64,000 nucleotides of DNA, from assembly GCA_963715825.1 (NCBI GenBank), contig CAVQSI010000027.1:62001-126000 (forward strand). The letters are read 5' to 3'. The notes beneath the pieces were generated by a model. That model was not told the origin of the DNA and did not search any database. It saw nothing but the letters and a program-made list of their open reading frames with translations. Positions 15,929 to 24,590 of the stretch are shown piece by piece. Position numbers and translations under genes: made by a program. Source of the stretch: Sva-07 sp963715825. GTDB taxonomy: Bacteria > Actinomycetota > Acidimicrobiia > Acidimicrobiales > Ilumatobacteraceae. How positions within the stretch are numbered: position 1 is the stretch's first letter; each line of letters begins with the position of its first letter.

Positions 15929-16963
15929 TCAGTGGGTGGCGAAGCGGAGAACGGCAGCGACGCCGTCGGCGACGCCGAGGTCGCTGGTGACCACGACGGT
16001 GCCGCCGAACAGCAGCGTGTCGCGCGCCAGTACGTCTACGTCGGCAGGATTCATGACGGCGATGGATCGGTCGAAGAAGGTGGTCGCCGCCCGACTCTCG
16101 GCGATCGCCGTGGCGGTGGCGGCACGCCCCTCGACGCCGAGCGCATGGCGACCGAGTTCCTCGCGGAGGTGGCTGACCGCGTCGGCTCGATGGGATCGAC
16201 GATGTGCGAGCGACTGCTCGATCGCCGCATGGCGTACTCGCTCGGCCAGATGCGGGTCGTGGCGCGCGCCTGCCTGCACGGTGACGACGGTGAACCGGTG
16301 GGTGTCGAGATGGTTGGTCACCGATGCCGCTTCACGGTCGTCACCGGTGAGCACCACGAGGTGCGCCCCGACGCCGGCGGCGTGGTCGGTGATGTGGTGG
16401 GCGATCGTGTCGGCGTTGCGTTCGTAGATCGCGTCGGCCCGGCGTTGATGGCCGGCCTGGTCGCCGCTGGTGTGTCGATGCGTCTGGACGTGATCGCCCT
16501 CGACCGAGCCGATCTCGGCGATGTCGAGGTGGTCCAGTTCGAACAGGTCGGCGCCGAGGTGGTCGACGACGGCGACGATGACCGGTGATCGATCGGTGAG
16601 TTCGTCGAGCGCGGCCAGCATCGCCGGGCAGGGGCCGACGTGGGCCAGGTGTTCGACGTCGTGGTCGATCAACCAGCAGAACGATGCATCGTGGTCGTCG
16701 GCGGTCAGCAGCACGCAGTTGCCCCGCGGCTCGAGCCCCTCGACCAGTGTGTCGAGATGGCCGAGTGCTGCGGTGCTCGCGCCGGCGGCAACGAGTTCGG
16801 ATCGGCGGACGTGCCAGCGCACCATCCGGTCGTCGCCCGCCCGCCCGGGCGCCGGGAACTGCATGATCACCGTCGCATGGGGTCCGGGCCGCTGGTAGCG
16901 CGCGAGCACGTCGTCCACGCCCATCAGTTCGTTGATCGCGTGCGTTGGGTCCGTCCTCGTCAT
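15929..16963 (-). CDS. Rv2629-like baeRF family protein (release factor-like peptidyl-tRNA hydrolase fold)
   Basis: A 344-residue protein of the bacterial archaeo-eukaryotic release factor (baeRF) family, related to M. tuberculosis Rv2629. Visible are an N-terminal beta-rich domain (NCVLLTADDHDASFCWLIDHD), a central ELDHLDIAEIGSVEGDH segment, the loop SGDQAGHQRRADAIYERNADTIAHHI in place of a GxQ catalytic loop, and a C-terminal eL30-like domain (LVVLTGDDREAASVTNHL). Homologues act on stalled ribosomes or peptidyl-tRNA. Rv2629 belongs to the DosR regulon, and a DevR-box-like element lies 36 bp upstream of the ATG chosen here (16961-16963), supporting the same role. Confidence 0.8.
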   Translation of the reverse strand: MTRTDPTHAINELMGVDDVLARYQRPGPHATVIMQFPAPGRAGDDRMVRWHVRRSELVAAGASTAALGHLDTLVEGLEPRGNCVLLTADDHDASFCWLIDHDVEHLAHVGPCPAMLAALDELTDRSPVIVAVVDHLGADLFELDHLDIAEIGSVEGDHVQTHRHTSGDQAGHQRRADAIYERNADTIAHHITDHAAGVGAHLVVLTGDDREAASVTNHLDTHRFTVVTVQAGARHDPHLAERVRHAAIEQSLAHRRSHRADAVSHLREELGRHALGVEGRAATATAIAESRAATTFFDRSIAVMNPADVDVLARDTLLFGGTVVVTSDLGVADGVAAVLRFATH

Positions 16964-16999
16964 GCCCCCCAGTGTCGACACCGTCGAGGCCGCTCGACA

Positions 17000-17018
17000 G
17001 GGCCCAAGGTCATGGGCC
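17000..17018 (-). promoter_or_regulatory. DevR/DosR-box-like element upstream of baeRF
   Basis: On the plus strand it reads GGGCCCAAGGTCATGGGCC. It shares GGGCC(C/A)(A/T)A(G/T)GTCA(C/T)GGG with elements at 26936 and 28490. It lies between the acyl carrier protein stop and the baeRF start, 36 bp from that ATG. Confidence 0.6.
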
Positions 17019-17031
17019 GGTCGCGCAGGGC

Positions 17032-17307
17032 TCACATGCGGTTCGCGGCGAGGAAGTCGCGGAGCGCGGTGACCGTGGTGAGGCGCGGGTAGTCGCGTTC
17101 GGCGATGTCGACGCCGGTCTGTTCCGACAGTCGGGTCATGACGGCCAGGTGGTCCATCGAGTCGAGCTGGAGTTCCATCCAGAAGTCGACGTCGTGGTCG
17201 AGGTCCGCCAGCTCCGACTCCAACTCGGGGGCCACATCGGCGATCGCCGACAAGATCATCGTCACGAGGTCGACGTTGTCGTGGCTGGCGGGGAGTTGGT
17301 CGGTCAC
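17032..17307 (-). CDS. Acyl carrier protein
   Basis: A 91-residue acyl carrier protein. The 4'-phosphopantetheine attachment Ser is S50 in LQLDSMDHLAVM, a DSM/DSL motif. The GTG start overlaps the E2 stop codon (GTGA at 17304-17307), so it is translated with the dehydrogenase subunits. A dedicated ACP directly behind an E2 acyltransferase gene is unusual. It may accept an acyl group from the complex or from the acyl-CoA synthetase of the same operon; this is inference. Confidence 0.9.
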   Translation of the reverse strand: MTDQLPASHDNVDLVTMILSAIADVAPELESELADLDHDVDFWMELQLDSMDHLAVMTRLSEQTGVDIAERDYPRLTTVTALRDFLAANRM

Positions 17308-18479
17308 AGGAGTTCCTCCGGTCGGTCGATCAGTTGGGCAAGTGTCGCAACGAAGCGGCTACCGATCGCTCCGTCGGTGGCGCGGTGGTCGGCGGCGAGC
17401 GTGGTGGTCACGATGGGTCGAACGACGACGTCTCCGTCGATCGCCCAGGGTCGATCCCGCGATCGTCCGAAGCCGACGAGTGCGACCTGGGGTGGCGAGA
17501 TCACGCCGTGCACCAGGTCGGCGCCGGTGTCGCCGAGGTGGGTGATGGTGATGGTTGCCCCGGTCATCCAACTCGCACGGAGGTTGCCGGCGCGTGCGGC
17601 CGCGACGAGTTCGCCGAGTGCGGCCATGACCTCGTCGAGGGAACGTTCGTCCGCTCGTTCGATCTGTGGGGTGACCAGCCCGCCGCGTCGCAGGGAGATC
17701 GCCATGGCAACGTTGACCGAGTCGGCGGGCTCGAAGTGATCGTCGACCCAGTACCCGTTGAGTTCGCGGTGGCGGGCAGCGGCGAGCGCGACAGCTCGGA
17801 TGTAGCAGGCCGCTGGCAGGATCCGCTCTGCGATCGGACGCGCTGCGTTGCGATCGACGAGCCACGACTCGAGCACACCGACGTCGAGGTCGCGTGCCAG
17901 GTGGTAGTGCGGGATCTCGCGGTTCGCCGTCGTCATTCGCTCTGCGATCAGCGAACGCATCGTGTCGCTCGACCGTCGCCGGACCTCGATGGGCTCAGCG
18001 CGCGGAGCAGCCATGTCATCGACGGGCGGCGCGTCGATCGCAGTGGCTCCGAGGACGTCGGCTTCGATCACGGCGCCGCCCGGCCCGGTGCCGCTCAACG
18101 TACGGAGATCGATGCCACGCTCGGTGGCAAGGCGTCTGGCGATCGGGGAGGCGGGGACGCGGCCGGCGCGAGCAGTGTCGGCGGGAGGTGCTGTTGTGCG
18201 AGCGGTCGGTGCGGGAACCGCGCCGACGCCGATCGCTCGAAGTCGGGCGATCGGAGTGCCGACGTCGACGAGCTGGCCGACGTCGACCAGGAACTCCTCG
18301 ACGATGCCGTCGTGCCAGATCTCGATGTCGATGTCGGACTTCTCGGTCTCGACCACGGCGACCAGGTCGCCGCGATGGACGGTGTCGCCTGTTGCAACCC
18401 GCCACTCGATGACCCGCCCTTCGTCCATGTCGGCACCGAGCGATGGCATCACATAGTCGAACGTGTCGGAGTCGCTCAC
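17304..18479 (-). CDS. 2-oxoacid dehydrogenase E2 (dihydrolipoyl acyltransferase)
   Basis: A 391-residue E2 with one lipoyl domain (residues 1-80, lipoyl Lys K47 in ETEKSDIDIEI), a flexible Ala/Pro linker, a peripheral subunit-binding domain (ASPIARRLATERGIDLRTLSGTGPGG) and the catalytic domain with the HxxxD motif H365-D369 (ADHRATDGA). It transfers the acyl group made by E1 from lipoate to CoA. The GTG start overlaps the E1beta stop (GTGA). The catalytic domain is short, like acetoin or alternative pyruvate complexes. No E3 follows; it must be encoded elsewhere. Confidence 0.93.
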   Translation of the reverse strand: MSDSDTFDYVMPSLGADMDEGRVIEWRVATGDTVHRGDLVAVVETEKSDIDIEIWHDGIVEEFLVDVGQLVDVGTPIARLRAIGVGAVPAPTARTTAPPADTARAGRVPASPIARRLATERGIDLRTLSGTGPGGAVIEADVLGATAIDAPPVDDMAAPRAEPIEVRRRSSDTMRSLIAERMTTANREIPHYHLARDLDVGVLESWLVDRNAARPIAERILPAACYIRAVALAAARHRELNGYWVDDHFEPADSVNVAMAISLRRGGLVTPQIERADERSLDEVMAALGELVAAARAGNLRASWMTGATITITHLGDTGADLVHGVISPPQVALVGFGRSRDRPWAIDGDVVVRPIVTTTLAADHRATDGAIGSRFVATLAQLIDRPEELL

Positions 18480-19468
18480 GACGTGCCACCCACCAGTTCG
18501 GTTGCAGCCGCGACGATGTCGTCGACCTGCGGGATCGCGGCGGTCTCCAGATGCTTGGCGTACGGAATCGGCACCTCGAGGCTGGCGAGTCTGCGGACGG
18601 GCGCGTCGAGGGTCCAGAAGCACTGCTCGGTGATCGACGCGGCAAGTTCGCCGTTCAAGCCCCCGGTGCGCCAGCCTTCGTCGACGACGAGCGCGCGGTG
18701 GGTTCGTTGCACCGACTCGCCGATCGTGGAGAGATCGAGGGGACGCAGCGACCGCAGGTCGATCACCTCCGCTGACACGTCCGACGCGGCGAGTTGTTCG
18801 GCGGCAGCGAGGGCCTTCGGGACCATGCCCGCCCAGGCCACGATCGTCACGTGGTCGCCGGTTCGGCGCACGGCGGCGCGGTCGATGTCGACGGGCCCGC
18901 CGTCGGGGTCGACGGGCCCGCGGTCGTTGTACAGGCCGGAATGCTCGAAGATGATCACCGGGTTCGGATCGGCGAGTGCGGTTGGGAGCATCCACCGTGC
19001 GTCCGCGGGCGTGGCCGGCGCGATCACCTTCAGCCCAGGGACGTGGGCGAACCAGCCCTCGAGGCTGTGCGAGTGCTGGGCTGCCAGCTGGCGTCCGGCG
19101 CCGGTGGTCGTGCGGACCACCAGCGGTACGTTGAACTGGCCACCGGACATGTGCAGGATCGTCGCAGCGGTGTTCACGAGCTGATCGAGGGCGAGCAGGC
19201 TGAAGTTCACCGTCATGATCTCGACGATGGGGCGCAATCCGCCGAGCGCTGCACCGATGCCCGCGCCGACGAACCCTGACTCCGACAGCGGCGTGTTGCG
19301 AACTCGGTCGCGGCCGAACTCCTCGTGGAGGCCCTTGGTGACGGCGTACGTGCCGCCGTAGTCGGCGACGTCCTCGCCCATGATGAACACGCGATCGTCG
19401 GTGGCCAGCGCGTCGCGCAGGGCCTCGCGCATCGCCTCGCGGTACGTCATCTCCACCGTGGTGCTCAT
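18476..19468 (-). CDS. 2-oxoacid dehydrogenase E1 beta subunit
   Basis: A 330-residue transketolase-like beta subunit: TYREAMREALRDALATDD at the start, VFIMGEDVADYGGTYAVTKGL, LSESGFVGAGIGAALGGLRPIVEIM, then a C-terminal transketolase domain (VIDLRSLRPLDLSTIGESV). It pairs with E1alpha to decarboxylate a 2-oxoacid (pyruvate, acetoin or branched-chain type). The start is placed at the ATG overlapping the E1alpha stop (ATGA at 19465-19468). Substrate cannot be set from sequence alone; the E1beta/E2 style is closest to pyruvate/acetoin systems. Confidence 0.93.
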   Translation of the reverse strand: MSTTVEMTYREAMREALRDALATDDRVFIMGEDVADYGGTYAVTKGLHEEFGRDRVRNTPLSESGFVGAGIGAALGGLRPIVEIMTVNFSLLALDQLVNTAATILHMSGGQFNVPLVVRTTTGAGRQLAAQHSHSLEGWFAHVPGLKVIAPATPADARWMLPTALADPNPVIIFEHSGLYNDRGPVDPDGGPVDIDRAAVRRTGDHVTIVAWAGMVPKALAAAEQLAASDVSAEVIDLRSLRPLDLSTIGESVQRTHRALVVDEGWRTGGLNGELAASITEQCFWTLDAPVRRLASLEVPIPYAKHLETAAIPQVDDIVAAATELVGGTS

Positions 19469-20502
19469 GGCCACACCTCATCGGCCTCGCCGGGGCCGAT
19501 CTGGTTCTCCGAGCCCAGGTCTGCGGGAACGACGGCGGGTTCGACCGGGCGGGTGACATGGTCGAGCAGCGTGCCGACGGCCTCGAGCGGGGCCTCGTCA
19601 GCAGCGACCACGGCGGCCTCGGTCTCGTCGCGAGCAGCCGACCACATCGCGTCGAGGTCGTCGGCGTCGATCACGCTGTCGGCGAGCAGGCGGTCGGCGA
19701 AGGTCAGGATCGGGTCGCGCTGCTTCCACCGCTCGACTTCGCCGGGATCTCGGTACAGATCGGGATCGAACATCGAATGCGCCCGGAAACGGTAGGTCTG
19801 GAATTCGATGAACATCGGTCCGCCACCGGCGCGCACCGCCGCCAGCGCCTTGGTGGTCGCCCGGTGCACCTCCATCACGTCCATGCCGTCGACGCTCCAG
19901 GCAGGGACGGCGTAGCTCGCCGCTTTCAGCGCCAGGTCGACCTGCGACTCGCTGGACTGCAGCGACGTCCCCATTGCGTAGCGGTTGTTCTCGCAGCAGA
20001 ACAGCACCGGCACGTTCCAGAGTGCGGCGAGGTTCATCGCCTCGTGGAACTCGCCTTCGGCCATCGCTCCCTCGCCGAAGAAGCAGACGGTTGCTGCGCC
20101 CGTTCGGCCGAGCATCTGGTCGGCGAGGGCGAGGCCGACGGCGAGCGGCAGGTGTCCACCGACGATCGCGTTGCCACCGAAGAATCGTGTCGAGGCGTCG
20201 AAGAGGTGCATCGAACCACCACGGCCGCCGGAGCACCCGGTGGCCTTGCCGAACATCTCGCTCATGATCGACTCGGCGGACACGCCACGCAGTAGAGCGT
20301 GGGCGTGTTCGCGATAGGTGGCGAGCACGGCATCGTCGGGCTGCAGACAGCGCATGACACCGGCTGCGACGGCCTCCTCGCCGATGTAGAGGTGGAGGAA
20401 TCCGCGGATCTTCGACTCGCCGTACAGCTCCGCGCAGCGTTCCTCGAACACGCGGATGCGGATCATGTCGGCCAGCAGGCCCGGCAGGAGGTCGTCACTC
20501 AT
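19465..20502 (-). CDS. 2-oxoacid dehydrogenase E1 alpha subunit (TPP-binding)
   Basis: A 345-residue E1alpha. The thiamine diphosphate motif runs from GEGAMAEGEFHEAMNLA (about 143-159) to CCENNRYAMGT (169-179). GGRGGSMHLFD and IVGGHLPLAVGLALA precede it, and the phosphorylation-loop-like YRFRAHSMFDPDLYR follows. It decarboxylates a 2-oxoacid and reductively acylates E2-bound lipoate together with E1beta. The ATG overlaps the synthetase stop (ATGA at 20499-20502). Confidence 0.93.
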   Translation of the reverse strand: MSDDLLPGLLADMIRIRVFEERCAELYGESKIRGFLHLYIGEEAVAAGVMRCLQPDDAVLATYREHAHALLRGVSAESIMSEMFGKATGCSGGRGGSMHLFDASTRFFGGNAIVGGHLPLAVGLALADQMLGRTGAATVCFFGEGAMAEGEFHEAMNLAALWNVPVLFCCENNRYAMGTSLQSSESQVDLALKAASYAVPAWSVDGMDVMEVHRATTKALAAVRAGGGPMFIEFQTYRFRAHSMFDPDLYRDPGEVERWKQRDPILTFADRLLADSVIDADDLDAMWSAARDETEAAVVAADEAPLEAVGTLLDHVTRPVEPAVVPADLGSENQIGPGEADEVWP

Positions 20503-22325
20503 GATCGCGGATCCTTCGTGTCCGGCGGCGTCTCGAGTGTCGAGGTGTCGCCCTCGTCCTCGCCGAGCTCGCGGGCCTTCAGCACGCGGCGCATGATCTT
20601 GCCGCTGCGGGTGTGTGGGAGGGCATCGACGAACTCGATCTCACGTGGTGCGACGGCGGCGCCGAGTCGGGCTCGCGCATGGCCGATGAGCTCGCGGTGG
20701 AGTTCGTCGGTGGGCTCCTGGCCGCGGGCGAGCACGACGAACGCCTTGACGACGGTGCCGGCGGTCGGATCGGGTTTGCCGATCACGCCGGTCTCGGCGA
20801 CGGCAGGATGATCGTTGAGCGCCGACTCCACCTCGAACGGTCCGATCAGATGGCCCGAGGTCTTGATCACGTCGTCGCCGCGGCCGACGAACCAGTAGTA
20901 GCCGTCGGCATCTCGACGGGCGAGGTCGCCGCTGCGGTACCAGCCGTCGACGAACGACTGGCGGTAGCGCTCGTCGTCGTCGAGGTAGGTCCGGAACATC
21001 GACGGCCAGCCGGCGCGGAGCGCGAGCTCGCCGGACTGTTCGGAGTCGTCGACCATCACCGGGGCACCCGCGTCGTCGGTGACGACCTCGCCGTCCGCGT
21101 CGCGCGCCAGCAGACCGGCCTCGACACCGGGCACCGGGCGTCCCATCGATCCCGGTTTCACCGGCTGCGACAGCTGATTGGAGATCATGATCCCGCCGGT
21201 CTCGGTCTGCCACCACGTATCGATCACCGGGACGCCGAACGTTCGCCGGCACCACTGCACGGCGTCGGCGTCCAGCGGTTCGCCGACGCTCGCCACGAGT
21301 CGGAGTTGAGACAGATCGGCTGCTGCGGCCACGTCGTCGCCGGCTCGTTGCAGCAGTCGAATCGCCGTCGGCGCGGTGTAGAACACGTCGACCGCGTGGC
21401 GTTCGAGGATGTCGTACCAGCGCTGCGCATCGAATTCAGCCTCGTCGACGACGCTGGTGACGCCGTTGGTGAGCGGTGCGATGATGCCGTACGACGTGCC
21501 GGTCACCCAGCCCGGATCGGCGGTGCACCAGAACGTGTCGCCGTCGTGCAGGTCGAGCACGAGGCGGCCGGTCATGTGATGGGTGACCACGGCGGCATGG
21601 ACGTGCACGGCACCTTTCGGTCGGCCTGTCGTCCCGCTCGTGAAGTGCACCAGTGCCGGGGTGTCCGGATCGGTCGGGCCGGGCTCGAACGTGTCGCTGC
21701 CCTCGGTGAGAAACGCCCCGAACGACATCACCTCGGGCCGCTCGCGGCGGGTGCGTCCGGTGCCGAGGTCGTCTTCGGTGCTCCCGCAGACCAGCACGAG
21801 TTCGAGGTGCGGCAGACGCTCGAGGATCGGCGCCACCTTGCGGCGGTACAGCAGCGGTGTGGTCACGAGGACCTTGATGCGCCCGAGGTTCATCCGCTGC
21901 GCGATCGGGTCGGGGCCGAACGCCGAGAACAACGGCGTGAAGGTGCCGTGCGCCTTGAGCGTGCCGAGCGCTGCCACGTACAGGTCGGGGATGCGGCCGG
22001 CGAGCGTGGCCACGCCCGTGCCGGGCCCGAATCCTCGGCGACCCAGTGCGTCGGCGAAACGGTTCGTCCGCCGGGCCAGTCGGGCGTAGGTCATGTCGAC
22101 GGGCTCGTCGATGTCGCTCGGCTCACGGCCGATGAACCGGAACGCCACCCGCTCGCCGCGGCCCTCGCGGACGTGTCGGTCGACGGCGAGGTCGGCGATG
22201 TTCACACTGTCGGGCCGACCGGTGCGCCCGTCGGAACGCAGCGCGCCCCATTCGTCGTTCCAGTCGAACGACGCGACCGGGGCGTCCTCGTCGACCGGCG
22301 ATGGCGGAGTCGGTTTCGAGATCAT
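20499..22325 (-). CDS. Acyl-CoA (acetyl-CoA-like) synthetase, AMP-forming
   Basis: A 608-residue ANL-superfamily ligase. Motifs: phosphate-binding TSGTTGRPKGAVH, WWQTETGG, YRSGDLARRDADGY, hinge GRGDDVIKTSGHLIGPFEVESAL and the C-terminal catalytic Lys region PHTRSGKIMRRVLKA. The WWQTETGG and hinge sequences resemble acetyl-/propionyl-CoA synthetases. A GTG at 22347-22349 is an alternative start. Encoded in an overlapping operon with E1/E2 and ACP, it could load a carboxylate onto CoA, or run in the energy-conserving direction in slow-growing cells (speculative). Confidence 0.88.
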   Translation of the reverse strand: MISKPTPPSPVDEDAPVASFDWNDEWGALRSDGRTGRPDSVNIADLAVDRHVREGRGERVAFRFIGREPSDIDEPVDMTYARLARRTNRFADALGRRGFGPGTGVATLAGRIPDLYVAALGTLKAHGTFTPLFSAFGPDPIAQRMNLGRIKVLVTTPLLYRRKVAPILERLPHLELVLVCGSTEDDLGTGRTRRERPEVMSFGAFLTEGSDTFEPGPTDPDTPALVHFTSGTTGRPKGAVHVHAAVVTHHMTGRLVLDLHDGDTFWCTADPGWVTGTSYGIIAPLTNGVTSVVDEAEFDAQRWYDILERHAVDVFYTAPTAIRLLQRAGDDVAAAADLSQLRLVASVGEPLDADAVQWCRRTFGVPVIDTWWQTETGGIMISNQLSQPVKPGSMGRPVPGVEAGLLARDADGEVVTDDAGAPVMVDDSEQSGELALRAGWPSMFRTYLDDDERYRQSFVDGWYRSGDLARRDADGYYWFVGRGDDVIKTSGHLIGPFEVESALNDHPAVAETGVIGKPDPTAGTVVKAFVVLARGQEPTDELHRELIGHARARLGAAVAPREIEFVDALPHTRSGKIMRRVLKARELGEDEGDTSTLETPPDTKDPRS

Positions 22326-22377
22326 CGTCGGGCCGTCATCGATCGTCACAGGGTCGGGGTGCCACCTCGGACCGCGC

Positions 22378-22725
22378 CTACGGCTGTGCGCTGTACTGCT
22401 CGAGGGCGCGCATGGCGTGCGTGGCATACGTCGACGCTGGGCCTCCGCCCATCAGCAGGGCGACACCGATGGCCTCGTGCACCATCTCCGGGGTGGCGCC
22501 GGCGCGAAGCGCGTCGTGCATGTGCAGGGTGATGCAGTCGTCGCACCGCGTGCAGATGGCGATCGCGACGGCCATCAACTCCTTGGTGGCCTGCGTCAGG
22601 GCGCCGTCCTTGACCGCTGAGCGGTGGAGGTCGCCGAATCCCTTCATCTGGTCGGGGATTGCCTGCATCAGGTCGCGGTAGCCCTGGCGCAGTTCGTTTC
22701 GCAGGGCGGGAAAGTCATCGGTCAT
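22378..22725 (-). CDS. AhpD-like CMD family protein with CxxC
   Basis: A 115-residue CMD/AhpD-fold protein. The active-site motif CTRCDDCITLHMHDAL has a CxxC pair and downstream His, as in alkylhydroperoxidase D-type proteins, which use the pair for thiol-dependent peroxide reduction. A good Shine-Dalgarno sequence (AGGAGA) precedes the ATG at 22723-22725. It is the first gene of the run leading to the acyl-CoA synthetase (52 bp downstream), and two DevR-box-like elements lie upstream, shared with the divergent USP gene. Confidence 0.88.
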   Translation of the reverse strand: MTDDFPALRNELRQGYRDLMQAIPDQMKGFGDLHRSAVKDGALTQATKELMAVAIAICTRCDDCITLHMHDALRAGATPEMVHEAIGVALLMGGGPASTYATHAMRALEQYSAQP

Positions 22726-22787
22726 GGCGTCTCCTGGTCTCGGTCGAAGGGTGGTTCCATGGTGGAGCGCCGTGTCGCAGCCGACCA

Positions 22788-22804
22788 GGGGCCAAGGTCC
22801 GTGC
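22788..22804. promoter_or_regulatory. DevR-box-like element, CMD/USP intergenic copy 1
   Basis: GGGGCCAAGGTCCGTGC lies in the divergent gap between the AhpD-like operon (minus) and the first USP (plus), 62 bp from the former's ATG. It matches the island consensus in GGnnCCAAGGTC but is weaker on the right side. Confidence 0.5.
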
Positions 22805-22824
22805 GTCGCCGTCCCGACGGGCTT

Positions 22825-22843
22825 GCGTGACCTTTGGCCCTGC
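22825..22843. promoter_or_regulatory. DevR-box-like element, CMD/USP intergenic copy 2
   Basis: The plus strand reads GCGTGACCTTTGGCCCTGC, the reverse complement of GCAGGGCCAAAGGTCACGC. It is in opposite orientation to copy 1, so the pair could serve both divergent transcripts: the USP-dosR-like operon to the right and the dehydrogenase operon to the left. Confidence 0.6.
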
Positions 22844-22939
22844 CGATGCGGGGCGCCGGACGGTTCAATCGTCGCAGTGGACGTGGATGCGTCGCAGACG
22901 ACGGGGGCGGGGGATCCCCGCAGGGAGAGAGGCCCAGCC

Positions 22940-23872
22940 ATGCTGATGACCAACAGGGAGCGGACCAATCTCGTGCCGGACTCGAATCCATCTCGCCCGG
23001 TCGATCGCAGCATGTGGGTCGTGGGACTCGACGGGTCGGAGTGCGCCACCAACGCGCTCGACTGGGCGGCAAGCAATGTCGAGGGTCGAGCCACCGCGAT
23101 CGAACTGGTGACCGCATGGCAGACGCCGGTGGCCGGCACCTATCCGATGTCGGCGCCGTTGGCGGTCGGCGTCGACGATGCCGACATCCACGACGCAGCG
23201 GCCCAGGATGTTGCCGAGGTCGCTGCGGGGCTGGGTGAACGGCTCCACCTGCCCGTCACGGCATCGGTCGGCCGCGGTGGTCCCGCACAGGTCCTCCTCG
23301 AAGCGTCCGACTCCGCGTCGCTGCTGGTCATCGGCAGCCGAGGTCGTGGCGGTTTCGCCCGGCTCCTGCTCGGCTCGACGAGCACCCAGTGCGCCACGCA
23401 TGCCTCCGTGCCGACGATCGTGGTGCCCGGCGACGCCGAACCCGGCCCCGTCGGGACGATCCTGGTCGGCTGTGACGGCTCGCCGAACTCGATGGCGGCA
23501 CTGCGTTGGGCGATCGAGTTCTCCTCGCCTGGCGGCACGGTCGTGGTCGCCTGGGTGTGGGACGCGACGCCGCTCGCCGTCGGCGCCGACGCCTTCTTCT
23601 TTCCCGATGCCAGCGACCTCGCCGCCGATCGATTCCACCATCTCGTCGACACGGTTGCCGATCTGGCGCGAGCGCGCGAGGTCACGCTCGAGCGTGAGTT
23701 CGTGCGAGGGACGCCGCGCTCGGCGCTCGCCGAGCATGCCGAGGAAGCGGATCTCATCGTGGTCGGCGCCCGCGGCCACGGTGCCGTCGGTGCTGCGCTA
23801 CTGGGGTCGGTGTCGACCTGGCTGCTCCATCACGTACACCGCCCGATCGCCATCGTGCCGTTGACCTCGTGA
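22940..23872 (+). CDS. Tandem universal stress protein
   Basis: A 310-residue protein with two UspA domains. Domain 1 (about 18-155) has MWVVGLDGSE and the ATP-binding GSRGRGGFARLLLGSTS. Domain 2 (about 165-310) has ILVGCDGSPNS and GARGHGAVGAALLGSVS. Both G-2x-G-9x-G(S/T) nucleotide-binding loops are intact, so it is an ATP-binding type. Tandem USPs are typical members of mycobacterial DosR regulons. DevR-box-like sites lie upstream, and the dosR-like gene follows 45 bp downstream in the same direction, suggesting an autoregulated operon. Confidence 0.93.
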   Translation: MLMTNRERTNLVPDSNPSRPVDRSMWVVGLDGSECATNALDWAASNVEGRATAIELVTAWQTPVAGTYPMSAPLAVGVDDADIHDAAAQDVAEVAAGLGERLHLPVTASVGRGGPAQVLLEASDSASLLVIGSRGRGGFARLLLGSTSTQCATHASVPTIVVPGDAEPGPVGTILVGCDGSPNSMAALRWAIEFSSPGGTVVVAWVWDATPLAVGADAFFFPDASDLAADRFHHLVDTVADLARAREVTLEREFVRGTPRSALAEHAEEADLIVVGARGHGAVGAALLGSVSTWLLHHVHRPIAIVPLTS

Positions 23873-23917
23873 TGCCGTATGGCGCCGGATGAGCGGCGCA
23901 TGAGCGATGATGGCTCC

Positions 23918-24565
23918 ATGATTCGTGTCTTCCTGCTCGACGACCACGAGGTGGTCCGACGAGGCATCGCCGCTGCGCTCGACGCCGAGGACGATCTCAC
24001 GGTGGTCGGCGAGGCCGGAACCGCCGACGAGGCGATCGCCGGCATTCGTGATGTCACGCCCGACGTCGCGGTCCTCGACGTGCGCCTCGGTGGCGGCGAG
24101 CACAACGGCATCGATGTGTGCCGCGAGATCACCACCGAGTTCCCGGCCGTCAAGGTGTTGATCCTCACGTCGTTCGACAGCGACCGAGCACTGGTCGACG
24201 CCGGGCTCGCTGGGGCGTCGGGGTTCATCCTCAAGCAGATCCGCAGCAACGAACTGGTCGATGCGATCCGGGGCGTCGCCGATGGCCGTCGCTACCTCGA
24301 TGACGCCGAGGTGCGGCTGGCGAGCCGGCGGTTGCGCGACAGCGAGGAGGGGCGGCTGGAGGACCTGACTGCCCAAGAGCGACGGATCTTCGACCTGATC
24401 GGCGAGGGGCACACCAACCGCCAGATCGCGCAGGAGATGTACCTCGCCGAGAAGACGGTCAAGAACTACGTGTCGAATCTGCTCGCCAAGCTCGGCATGT
24501 CGCGACGTACCGAGGCCGCTGCGCTCGCCGCCCGCCTCGTCGAACGCCACCGCAACGAGATGTGA
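23918..24565 (+). CDS. devR: DosR/DevR-like NarL-family response regulator
   Basis: A 215-residue receiver plus LuxR-type HTH protein that is strikingly DosR-like: VFLLDDHEVVRRGI at the start, phospho-acceptor D54 in VLDVRL, ILTSFDSD, and the HTH LTAQERRIFDLIGEGHTNRQ with MYLAEKTVKNYVSNLLAKLGM. In mycobacteria DosR controls the hypoxia/NO dormancy regulon. The start is at the ATG giving MIRVFLLDDHE; an ATG at 23900 is possible. It is likely phosphorylated by the convergent kinase at 24591 and is the best candidate to bind the DevR-box-like repeats across this island. Confidence 0.92.
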   Translation: MIRVFLLDDHEVVRRGIAAALDAEDDLTVVGEAGTADEAIAGIRDVTPDVAVLDVRLGGGEHNGIDVCREITTEFPAVKVLILTSFDSDRALVDAGLAGASGFILKQIRSNELVDAIRGVADGRRYLDDAEVRLASRRLRDSEEGRLEDLTAQERRIFDLIGEGHTNRQIAQEMYLAEKTVKNYVSNLLAKLGMSRRTEAAALAARLVERHRNEM

Positions 24566-24590
24566 CCGACGCATCGGCTCACCGTGCAGC

